Below are positions 1 through 5,362 of a stretch of DNA of 10,330 bases, one piece after another. Source of the stretch: an uncultured Bacilli bacterium (GTDB taxonomy: Bacteria; Bacillota_I; Bacilli_A; RF39; UBA660). How positions within the stretch are numbered: the stretch's first letter is position 1; every line of letters starts with the position of its first letter. The notes below the pieces were generated by a model. It saw only the letters and a list, made by a program, of their open reading frames with translations. It made no database searches and had not been told where the DNA came from. Location of the stretch: assembly GCA_934097105.1 (NCBI GenBank), contig CAKONI010000014.1:1-10330 (forward strand), written 5' to 3'. The position numbers and the translations under genes were made by a program.

Positions 1-20
1 TTCGCTCCATAAGGTAAAAT

Positions 21-75
21 CGTCGCACCAATGTGACGTTAATGATTAAGTCAACTAGTAATAGTTGATTTTTTT
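21..75 (+). terminator. Rho-independent terminator of a plus-strand unit entering from the left
   Basis: TCAACTA (51-57) and TAGTTGA (62-68) form a perfect 7-bp stem with loop GTAA, followed by seven T (69-75). This is a textbook intrinsic terminator for transcription coming from left of the window. Just upstream, 21-27 and 32-38 pair as a second 7-bp hairpin (one G-U pair, loop CCAA). The transcript could be a protein gene: one plus frame stays open from base 2 to a TAA at 47-49. It could also be a structured RNA. Too little is visible to name it. Confidence 0.7.
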
Positions 76-166
76 GTTTATATCTATTTTAAATATTTAT
101 GATATTTCATAATAAAATATAAATAATTAAAAAATAATTTAAATATTATAGACTCTATTCAAAAGA
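76..166. other. AT-rich intergenic spacer, no gene seen
   Basis: Between the plus-strand terminator and the bidirectional hairpin lies about 90 bases of almost pure A/T with no open frame of useful length, no ribosome binding site and no convincing promoter. It appears to be a convergent-gene spacer. Confidence 0.6.
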
Positions 167-208
167 AAAAAGACAATTCTAGGTTTTTAGGACTTAGATT
201 GTCTTTTT
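167..208. terminator. Bidirectional terminator closing the ogt-tag-DUF1848 operon
   Basis: AAAAAGACAAT (167-177) and ATTGTCTTTTT (198-208) are perfect 11-bp inverted arms around a 20-base loop. The A-run and T-run at the ends let it act from either side. For the minus-strand operon it lies 37 bases after the DUF1848 stop codon. For plus-strand traffic it would back up the hairpin at 51-75. Confidence 0.8.
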
Positions 209-244
209 GGTAATTTTTATAAAATAAACGAAATCTTTTTTGAT

Positions 245-1177
245 TTAAAACAACGTAATTTGCTCTTGTTTTAGTTTATAACTTTTTTGGTTTGCCACTG
301 TTACTTTATCTTCATTTTTAATATTGCCTATTAACAGTGGAGATGTGGGATCGTGTTTTTTCATATTTTGTATAACATTATTTTTATTGGTATTAGCATA
401 GCAGTATTTGCATAAATGTCCGCAAGAATCATAGGCTCCTATATCATTACCCATAAGGCAGTTGCATTTGTTTCTTTTGTTATTTGTTTTAGGATAATTG
501 AGTTTATATCCTATACTTTTTTCTACTAGTTTTTGGTTTCGGCATCCTGATGTGTTAATTCCAAATTCTTTTAGAAAGGTACTTTCACAGCAGGAGTAAA
601 TTTCTATATTATTTCTTTTTCCTATTTTAACGAATTCTTTTGCTAATATAATTTGTTCTTCTTTTGATGGCGCTCTTAAATCTGGTGCATTTCTTTTTAC
701 TTTTTCATATAAATCTAAAAAACTAATTGTGCAATAATTGGTGTATCCTTTTAATTTTTTAGCAATATATTCAAAGGATTTAATGTGTTTTTCTATAGTA
801 AATTCTTTGTTTAGGAAAATGGGATCATATCTCCATCCTACGAGGTTATTTCCTAGTTTTTGAGATAGTTTTTGGAAACTTATTATGACTTTATCTTTGT
901 CTGGTACATTTGGTTCGATGTCTTTTCCATAAGGCGTAATAGTTATGAACCAGAATTGTTTAAAATGGCTAATTTCATCTAAATGCTTTAGCATGGGTTC
1001 TGGGTTTTTTGTACAAAAATCTATACAATCAACAACTTTAGGGTCAAGTGTATATTTTGTTATTTGTTTTGGGTAGTAGGGATTTCTAACATAGACATAT
1101 CCTTCTTTTATCCTATTTATAAACCATTTTGAGTAAAAGGCAGGTATATCGGTTCTGCAACCAGTGTTTATTATCAT
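245..1177 (-). CDS. DUF1848 family cysteine-rich protein
   Basis: A 310-residue protein recognised as DUF1848 (PF08902) from its opening MIINTGCRTD, the conserved WRYDP (115-119) and the C-terminal cysteine cluster. Cys238, Cys240, Cys252, Cys256 and Cys259 include a Cx3Cx2C reading CGHLCKYCYAN, which resembles the iron-sulfur ligand pattern of radical SAM enzymes; that resemblance is inference and the family has no function I can state. An in-frame ATG eight codons earlier (1199-1201) is possible. The ATG at 1175-1177 is preferred because the family begins at this point, AAGGA lies 7 to 8 bases upstream, and it overlaps the tag stop by four bases (ATGA), giving translational coupling. It is the last gene of the ogt-tag operon, so a role linked to DNA damage or nucleic acid repair is plausible but unproven. 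The gene is intact and of normal length. Confidence 0.85.
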   Translation of the reverse strand: MIINTGCRTDIPAFYSKWFINRIKEGYVYVRNPYYPKQITKYTLDPKVVDCIDFCTKNPEPMLKHLDEISHFKQFWFITITPYGKDIEPNVPDKDKVIISFQKLSQKLGNNLVGWRYDPIFLNKEFTIEKHIKSFEYIAKKLKGYTNYCTISFLDLYEKVKRNAPDLRAPSKEEQIILAKEFVKIGKRNNIEIYSCCESTFLKEFGINTSGCRNQKLVEKSIGYKLNYPKTNNKRNKCNCLMGNDIGAYDSCGHLCKYCYANTNKNNVIQNMKKHDPTSPLLIGNIKNEDKVTVANQKSYKLKQEQITLF

Positions 1178-1719
1178 AGTTTTTCCTTGTGCATAAAGCA
1201 TTCTTTATCGTGTGAATAAATAAATCCTGTTGCTTGTAAATAGGAATATATAATGGTGGAACCTACGAATTTCATGCCTTTTTTGATTAGATCTTTTGAA
1301 ATGGTATCTGATAAATCATTTGTTACTTTATCTGTTTCGTATAATATTTTATTTTTTGTAAATGTTGTTAAATAGTTATAAAAACTTCCATATTCTTCTT
1401 GAATATTTTTAAATATTTTTGCGTTGTTGATGCTAGCATTTATTTTTAGTTTGTTTCTTATTATTTTTTTATTGGATAATAGTTCATTTATTTTGTTTTC
1501 ATCGTAGTTTATTATTTTTTCTATATCAAAATTATCGTAAGCCTTTTGGAAGTCTTCTCTTTTATTTAAAATGCATTCCCAGGATAAGCCTGCTTGAAAG
1601 GATTCTAGTACTAGCATTTCAAATAAATAATGATCGTCGAAATTAGGTATTCCCCACTCTAAGTCATGGTATTTTATATATAAGGGATTATCTAAGTTGC
1701 ACCATTTGCATCTTGTCAT
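1174..1719 (-). CDS. tag: DNA-3-methyladenine glycosylase I
   Basis: This 181-residue protein removes 3-methyladenine from alkylated DNA, starting base excision repair in the cytoplasm. It aligns by eye with E. coli Tag along its whole length: RCKWC at the start, YHDLEWG (17-23), LFEMLVLESFQAGLSW (32-47) and KKGMKFVGSTI near the C-terminus. The zinc-binding set of the family is present as Cys4, His18, His170 and Cys174 (HDKEC). Glu39 and Trp47 match the base-pocket residues Glu38 and Trp46 of E. coli. The start ATG (1717-1719) shares four bases with the ogt stop (ATGA), and the tag stop overlaps the DUF1848 start in the same way, so the three genes are translationally coupled and cotranscribed. 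No truncation or missing key residue is seen. Confidence 0.95.
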   Translation of the reverse strand: MTRCKWCNLDNPLYIKYHDLEWGIPNFDDHYLFEMLVLESFQAGLSWECILNKREDFQKAYDNFDIEKIINYDENKINELLSNKKIIRNKLKINASINNAKIFKNIQEEYGSFYNYLTTFTKNKILYETDKVTNDLSDTISKDLIKKGMKFVGSTIIYSYLQATGFIYSHDKECFMHKEKL

Positions 1720-2255
1720 AAAGCTGTTCCTTTTTTAGGGATGAAGTATTTACTCATATCATTTTGTTCATGGGTTAAAAGTGCTACTTTGTTTTTTATT
1801 CCTCCACCGTATCCTGTTAGACTTCCATTTGAGCCGACTACTCTATGACAGGGGATGATGATACAAATAGGATTCCATCCTACGGCTCCTCCGACTGCTT
1901 GGCTTGACATTTTATTAATTTTTCTTTTTTTGGCGATAATTTTTGATATGTTATTGTATGTTAGTACTTTGCCAAATGGAGTAGTATTCATTATATCTAT
2001 TACTTCTTGCCTAAATGGTGTTAAATTATTAATTTTATATTTGGGTGTGAAGTCTGGGTTTTTGCCACTAAAATAAATATCTAACCATTTGCTTGTTTCT
2101 TTAAATATTGGTAAGTTTTTTTCTTCACAGTTGGTGGTGTGTTTTGAGTCATCTTTTGAGCCAATAAACCATAGTCCTGTTAGATATTTTCCATCACTAT
2201 TCATTACCATATCATCGAACTCGTTTGGAGTTTTATATGTCCATTTATAAACCAT
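1716..2255 (-). CDS. ogt: Methylated-DNA--protein-cysteine methyltransferase
   Basis: A 179-residue suicide repair protein that takes the alkyl group from O6-methylguanine onto its own cysteine. The active-site PCHRV is at 135-139 (Cys136), preceded by SSQAVGGAVGWNP (117-129) of the DNA-binding helix-turn-helix and followed by GSNGSLTGYGGG (141-152). FGKVLTY (94-100) carries the tyrosine that helps flip the base. The position usually held by the arginine finger in the RAVGG motif is Gln119, a variant I believe occurs in other bacterial members. The N-terminal domain (1-75) is of the short Ogt type, with no Ada domain. It is the first gene of the ogt-tag-DUF1848 operon; GGAGGT (2261-2266) lies five bases before the ATG, and a sigma-A promoter lies upstream. 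Pairing with tag makes this a compact alkylation-repair operon. Confidence 0.95.
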   Translation of the reverse strand: MVYKWTYKTPNEFDDMVMNSDGKYLTGLWFIGSKDDSKHTTNCEEKNLPIFKETSKWLDIYFSGKNPDFTPKYKINNLTPFRQEVIDIMNTTPFGKVLTYNNISKIIAKKRKINKMSSQAVGGAVGWNPICIIIPCHRVVGSNGSLTGYGGGIKNKVALLTHEQNDMSKYFIPKKGTAL

Positions 2256-2277
2256 TATATACCTCCCATATGTTTTA

Positions 2278-2318
2278 ATTATAACATGCTATAATAACTA
2301 CTACAAGAAAGTAGCATG
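2278..2318 (-). promoter_or_regulatory. Promoter of the ogt operon with flanking inverted repeat
   Basis: On the minus strand TTGTAG (2301-2306) and TATAAT (2278-2283) are separated by 17 bases. The -10 is perfect and the -35 moderate. A 7-bp inverted repeat, CATGCTA (2285-2291) and TAGCATG (2312-2318), brackets the -35 box and could be an operator. It is not the Gram-positive SOS (LexA) box. The operator role is inference. Confidence 0.6.
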
Positions 2319-2414
2319 AAAAGCTTTTTATTTAAATTTTGGTATGCATTTGGTTTTTTATATTGTTGCGATTGTTTTTTTGCGGTTTTTAAGATTTTTT
2401 TAATTGTTCATAAC
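2319..2414. other. T-rich intergenic spacer upstream of the ogt promoter
   Basis: Apart from the terminator on its right and the ogt promoter on its left, this stretch shows no open frame with a ribosome binding site and no repeat beyond a small AAAAGCTTTT palindrome near 2319-2330. Confidence 0.5.
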
Positions 2415-2454
2415 AAAAAAGGACTATTAGAAATTTCTTTCTTTTAGTCTTTTT
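2415..2454 (-). terminator. Terminator of the abrB-ABC exporter operon
   Basis: On the minus strand AAAAAGACTA pairs with TAGTCCTTTTT with one bulged C; an inner AGAAATTTCT palindrome lies in the loop. The 3' side ends in a T-run. It lies 27 bases after the permease stop codon. Confidence 0.65.
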
Positions 2455-2480
2455 GGTTTGTTGCTATTTTGTCCTTTCTT

Positions 2481-3212
2481 CTATTTGTTATCGCTTGTCA
2501 TTTTCTTTTTAAATACTATGGAGGAGATTATTATTGTTAATGTGGTGTATGTTAGGAATACTATAATATTTTTTGTATCTATTATACCTAGATTGTTATT
2601 TAGTATTCCTTTTATTATGTTTAGGGAACTTTCGAATGGTAATAGTTCACATATTTTTGAGAATGTGTTTCCGATTAGTTCTTTTGGAAAGTACATTCCG
2701 CTTGTGAAGCATACTAGTTGTACTATTATGCTACCTACTCCTCCGGTTGCTTTTTCGCTTACTAGGCTTCCTATTAGTATTCCTAGGTTTATGAATAGAA
2801 TTGATATTATGATGGATATTAGTATTGCGTATATTATGTTTATGCTAAAACTTAGTCCTAGGAGGATTGCCACTAGGAAGAAGAGAATGTCTTGAATTAT
2901 GATGATTGGCATTAAAGATAGAATGTATCCTAGTATGTAGTCTGATGGTTTCATTGGTGAGGTTCCTAGTCTGATTAGTAGTGATGTTGTTCTGTCTTTG
3001 GCTACTAGGGTTGCTGTGAATAGTGTTATGAATGAAAAGCCAAAGATGATTATTCCTGGAGTGAAGTTTTCTAGGTTGAATGTTTCTTCTGGGATGTTTA
3101 TTTGCTTAAATATAAATAGTAAGAATAATGGTAGTAGGATTCCAAATATTAGACTTAATGGGTCTCTTGTTAGTTCTTTGAAATTTCTTTTGGCGAAGTT
3201 TAACATTCTCAT
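2481..3212 (-). CDS. ABC-2 type transporter permease
   Basis: A 243-residue integral membrane protein of the ABC-2 exporter family (ABC2_membrane). A short amphipathic N-terminus (MRMLNFAKRNFKELTRDP) leads into about six membrane helices near 19-36, 50-71, 91-118, 123-150, 156-175 and 214-234. The FTPGIIIFGFSF segment (50-61) and the PKEL-containing loop after helix 5 (about 176-179) are typical of drug or antibiotic export permeases. Its ATG overlaps the stop of the ATPase gene by one base (TAATG), and GGAGGTGA inside the ATPase coding end serves as the ribosome binding site. It therefore forms a two-component exporter with the ATPase at 3212-3934. The substrate cannot be read from sequence; a drug, antimicrobial peptide or lipid is likely from the family. 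Confidence 0.9.
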   Translation of the reverse strand: MRMLNFAKRNFKELTRDPLSLIFGILLPLFLLFIFKQINIPEETFNLENFTPGIIIFGFSFITLFTATLVAKDRTTSLLIRLGTSPMKPSDYILGYILSLMPIIIIQDILFFLVAILLGLSFSINIIYAILISIIISILFINLGILIGSLVSEKATGGVGSIIVQLVCFTSGMYFPKELIGNTFSKICELLPFESSLNIIKGILNNNLGIIDTKNIIVFLTYTTLTIIISSIVFKKKMTSDNK

Positions 3213-3934
3213 TATAGGTCACCTCCGGTTGCTATTTTTACAAATGCGTCTTCGAAGTTTTTTGTTTTTGTCTTTTTTATTAGTTCTTTAGGGGTTCCTA
3301 CGTCTATTAAAGTGCCATTTTTCATTATTCCTACTTCATCTGATAGGCTTTCTGCTTCTTCCATGTAGTGGGTTGTTAGGATTATTGTTATTTTTCCTTT
3401 TAACTCATTTATTATTTTCCATAGTTCTTTTCTTGAGATGACGTCTAGGCCTAGGGTTGGTTCATCTAGGAACAGTATTTTTGGATCATTTATTAGGCTT
3501 ATTGCTATTGATACTTTTCTTTGATAGCCTCCGGATAGGGTTTTTGCTTTTTTGTGTAGTACTTCTTGTAATTTGAATTGTTCTATTAAATTTTTAATTT
3601 TTTCATCTTTATTTTTTATTTGGTAAACACCTGCCATGAATTCTAGGTTTTCTTTTACTGTTAAGTTTGGGGCGATGGCTGTTTCTTGTGGTGAGACGTT
3701 TAGTATTTCTTTTATTTTTTGGGAATGTTTTTGCATGTTCATATTTTCGATGGTTATTGTGCCTTCTGTTGGCAGGATTAATCCGGATAGCATTTTGATT
3801 GTTGTTGTTTTGCCTGCTCCGTTGGTTCCTAGAAGAGCGAATAGTTCTCCTTTTTTTATTTGCAGGTTTATTTTGTCTACTGCGATTTTGCCTTTGAATT
3901 TTTTGGTTAGGTTATTTGTTTCTACTGAGTACAT
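3212..3934 (-). CDS. ABC transporter ATP-binding protein
   Basis: A 240-residue ATPase of the CcmA/DrrA type that powers the adjacent permease. It has a complete nucleotide-binding domain: Walker A GTNGAGKTT (36-44), Q-loop Gln83, signature LSGGYQRK (133-140), Walker B ending in Asp157-Glu158, D-loop GLD (162-164) and H-loop His189 in TTHYMEEAE. A short C-terminal tail follows, without the long extension of DrrA homologues. The start lies one base after the stop of the abrB-like gene and the end overlaps the permease start, so three genes are cotranscribed. Contrast this intact ATPase with the broken one inside the 4208-4783 gene. Confidence 0.95.
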   Translation of the reverse strand: MYSVETNNLTKKFKGKIAVDKINLQIKKGELFALLGTNGAGKTTTIKMLSGLILPTEGTITIENMNMQKHSQKIKEILNVSPQETAIAPNLTVKENLEFMAGVYQIKNKDEKIKNLIEQFKLQEVLHKKAKTLSGGYQRKVSIAISLINDPKILFLDEPTLGLDVISRKELWKIINELKGKITIILTTHYMEEAESLSDEVGIMKNGTLIDVGTPKELIKKTKTKNFEDAFVKIATGGDL

Positions 3935-3935
3935 A

Positions 3936-4133
3936 TTATTCTTTTTCTGGCATTATTTTGTCCATTGTGTCTTCTAGGACTTCTGATTTTACGAGTGCCA
4001 TTCCTTTCTTTTTGTCGCATAGGATTACAATGCTATCTCCTGGTTTTATTTCGAACATATCTCTTGCTTCTTTGGGAATTACTATTTGGCCTTTTTCTCC
4101 GACTTTGGCAATTCCGACGAATTTGTTTTTCAT
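3936..4133 (-). CDS. AbrB/SpoVT-type DNA-binding protein
   Basis: A 65-residue protein with the swapped-hairpin AbrB/MazE/SpoVT fold. The conserved core VGEKGQIVIPKEARDMFEIKPGD (11-33) matches the family motif, and the protein ends in a short acidic helix. It probably acts as a dimer that binds AT-rich DNA. It is the first gene of an operon with the ABC exporter (one base before the ATPase start), so it most likely regulates the exporter and itself. AAAGGAGG (4138-4145) lies four bases before the ATG. A MazE-type antitoxin role is less likely because no toxin gene follows. The function as autoregulator is inferred from position and from repeats in its leader. Confidence 0.85.
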   Translation of the reverse strand: MKNKFVGIAKVGEKGQIVIPKEARDMFEIKPGDSIVILCDKKKGMALVKSEVLEDTMDKIMPEKE

Positions 4134-4145
4134 GGTTCCTCCTTT

Positions 4146-4201
4146 GTATAATTCGTTATACTTTTCATACTTATTATACAGTTTGATTTTTATTATTGCA
4201 A
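4146..4201 (-). promoter_or_regulatory. Promoter and tandem-repeat leader of the abrB-ABC operon
   Basis: On the minus strand TTGCAA (4196-4201) and TATAAT (4173-4178) are 17 bases apart, a strong sigma-A promoter. From the -10 to the Shine-Dalgarno run three 9-bp direct repeats, read on the plus strand as tcgttatac (4153-4161), ttttcatac (4162-4170) and ttattatac (4171-4179). GTATAAT (4146-4152) closes an inverted repeat with ATTATAC (4173-4179). This is a good candidate binding site for the AbrB-like protein. The -35 starts at the stop codon of the upstream gene. Confidence 0.65.
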
Positions 4202-4207
4202 GTTTTT

Positions 4208-4783
4208 TTAAAATTCTTTATTTTGATAGATTTTTTTTGATATTAGATAGGATATTATTAGTACTATTAATGATGCTAGGAGAATTATTATGTGGGTGTG
4301 GTTTTCGTCTTTTATGAATTTTAATAGTAGGTTTAGGATTTCTTTTCTTATTATGGGATCTAGTCCGCTTGTTGGTTCATCTAGAATTAGAAGTTTTGGA
4401 TGGTGAGAAATCGCTACGATGATTTCTAGTTTTTTTTTCATTCCTTTTGATAGTTTTTTTATGGGGGTATTTTTTGATATTTCTATTATTTTTGTTATGT
4501 AGTTTTCTATTTCTTTTTGTTTTTCTTCTTTTATGAATTCTTTATTTTTTTCTGCGACGTAACTGCCTTTTCCTTGTTTTGTTGTTATGTATCCTTCATT
4601 TTCTAGTTCGTCGTAGGCTTTTTTTACGGTCATTACGCTTATTTTTAAGTCTTGAGCGAATGTTCTTATTGATGGTAATAGTTCGTTTTCTTCTAGTTCG
4701 TTTGATAGAATTTGACTTATTATTGAATCTTTTATTTGTTTAAAGATGGGAACTGGGCTGTTGTTGTTTATAATCATTTTCAT
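4208..4783 (-). CDS. Chimeric GntR regulator / ABC ATPase fragment / permease tail
   Basis: A 191-residue protein made of three unrelated pieces. Residues 10-76 are a YtrA-type GntR winged helix (PIFKQIKDSI, LPSIRTFAQDL, VKKAYDELENEGYI, GKGSYV), followed by a charged helix (80-104). From about 105 it becomes the middle of an ABC ATPase: PIKKLSKGMKKK is the signature region, LLILDEP (131-137) Walker B, SGLD (139-142) the D-loop, and KDENH the step before the missing H-loop. At 164 it jumps to a hydrophobic helix (165-183) and the tail ISKKIYQNKEF, typical of the C-terminus of an ABC-2 permease. Walker A, Q-loop and H-loop are absent, so it cannot act as an ATPase. It is best explained as the in-frame remnant of a gntR-ATPase-permease operon after two deletions (near 4465-4475 and 4290-4298). 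DNA binding may survive. The ATG at 4783 is chosen for AAGG upstream; an ATG 54 bases earlier overlaps the -35 region. Confidence 0.75.
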   Translation of the reverse strand: MKMIINNNSPVPIFKQIKDSIISQILSNELEENELLPSIRTFAQDLKISVMTVKKAYDELENEGYITTKQGKGSYVAEKNKEFIKEEKQKEIENYITKIIEISKNTPIKKLSKGMKKKLEIIVAISHHPKLLILDEPTSGLDPIIRKEILNLLLKFIKDENHTHIIILLASLIVLIISYLISKKIYQNKEF

Positions 4784-4800
4784 ATTTTTACGCCTTTTTA

Positions 4801-4837
4801 TGTATAACAGTGTATAACTGTATATAACAGTTGCCAA
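4801..4837 (-). promoter_or_regulatory. Promoter of the GntR chimera with three 10-bp operator-like repeats
   Basis: Plus-strand tgtataacag (4801-4810), tgtataactg (4811-4820) and tatataacag (4821-4830) are three tandem 10-bp near-repeats, one helical turn apart. Together with the next bases they contain the perfect inverted repeat AACTGT/ACAGTT. They cover the spacer and -10 of a minus-strand promoter, TTGGCA (4832-4837), 17 bases, TACACT (4809-4814). YtrA-type GntR proteins usually bind inverted repeats in their own promoter, so autoregulation is a natural inference. Confidence 0.65.
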
Positions 4838-4842
4838 GTGTT

Positions 4843-4872
4843 AAAAAAAAAGAACTTTATTTTGTTCTTTTT
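4843..4872 (-). terminator. Terminator of the holin-like/cysteine-motif gene pair
   Basis: AAAAAGAAC (4847-4855) and GTTCTTTTT (4864-4872) form a 9-bp stem with an 8-base loop; on the minus strand it runs into nine U residues (4843-4851). The stop codon of the 71-residue gene lies in the loop, and the next promoter begins six bases further on. Confidence 0.8.
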
Positions 4873-5072
4873 CTGGTGTTTGTTTTTATTTTTGTTTCTA
4901 TATTTATTAGAGGTTTTTTTGTTTGGTTTGAGATGTTGCTGGCTCTTAAAAATTCTTTGCAACAATTGGGGCAGGCGTTTATCCATTTTTCTGGGTTGTA
5001 TTCATTTTCGAAAAAGCCCCAGTAGAATGGTATTGTTTTTTCTACTTCTTTTTGACATATTTCACATTTCAT
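4857..5072 (-). CDS. Small double-CxxC protein of unknown function
   Basis: A 71-residue protein that I do not recognise. It has CEIC (Cys3, Cys6) and CPNCC (Cys34, Cys37, Cys38), the spacing of a zinc ribbon or treble-clef knuckle. The 27 residues between them are rich in aromatics and acids (FYWGFFENEYNPEKW). The C-terminal third is basic and probably unstructured. The ATG shares four bases (ATGA) with the stop of the upstream holin-like gene, and AAGGAA lies about eight bases before it, so the two proteins are made together. No HNH catalytic His-Asn pattern is seen. Zinc binding is inferred from the cysteines only. Confidence 0.7.
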   Translation of the reverse strand: MKCEICQKEVEKTIPFYWGFFENEYNPEKWINACPNCCKEFLRASNISNQTKKPLINIETKIKTNTRKRTK

Positions 5073-5269
5073 GGTCTTATTTCCTTTTTTTTGCTTACTG
5101 CTTTATCGCCGAGTAAGTATGTTGATATTACCGCGGTTACGACGGCAATTGTTTGGATTATGTTATCTGCCCAGGACCAGTTCCATATTGGTGCGAGTCC
5201 GATTATAAGAGCTTCTATTATTACTAGTATGTTTAGGATGTATTTTGATATTTTTTTAATTTTTGTCAT
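5069..5269 (-). CDS. Holin-like small membrane protein
   Basis: A 66-residue protein with two predicted membrane helices (about 10-27 and 35-54) joined by a short turn containing PIWNWSW, a basic N-terminus and a lysine-rich C-terminus. Size, topology and the turn followed by QTIAVVTAVIS resemble small phage holins of Gram-positive hosts, but similarity by eye is weak and it could be any small two-helix membrane protein. A GTG at 5276-5278 would add three residues. The ATG at 5267-5269 is chosen because AAGGAG abuts the GTG but lies about eight bases from the ATG. Only a weak promoter (TTGTTT, 16 bases, TAATAT at 5321-5326) is seen, overlapping the smc terminator. Its stop overlaps the start of the next gene. 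No lysin or other phage gene is nearby. Confidence 0.65.
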   Translation of the reverse strand: MTKIKKISKYILNILVIIEALIIGLAPIWNWSWADNIIQTIAVVTAVISTYLLGDKAVSKKKEIRP

Positions 5270-5338
5270 TTTTATCACTCCTTATTTTATTTTATTCTTT
5301 GATTTGATTTTTGAGGAGAAATATTACCTATTTGCATG

Positions 5339-5362
5339 AAAAAAACAAGTTTTTCACTTGTT
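5339..5362 (-). terminator. Terminator of smc
   Basis: AACAAGT (5344-5350) and ACTTGTT (5356-5362) form a 7-bp stem with a 5-base loop, followed on the minus strand by seven U residues. The first arm overlaps the smc stop codon (5361-5363). Confidence 0.8.

Noticed and set aside
1178..1201. Longer DUF1848 start at 1201
   Set aside because: Family members start at the MIINTG position, and the downstream ATG has a better ribosome site and a four-base overlap with tag.
2458..2895. Plus-strand open frame of 145 codons opposite the permease
   Set aside because: It is antisense to a well-supported ABC-2 permease, begins inside that operon's terminator region and has no Shine-Dalgarno site.
3936..4133. 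MazE-type antitoxin
   Set aside because: No toxin gene follows; the next gene is an ABC ATPase one base away.
4784..4837. Longer start of the GntR chimera at 4837
   Set aside because: The extra residues are translated from the promoter and its 10-bp repeats and have no match to the GntR family.
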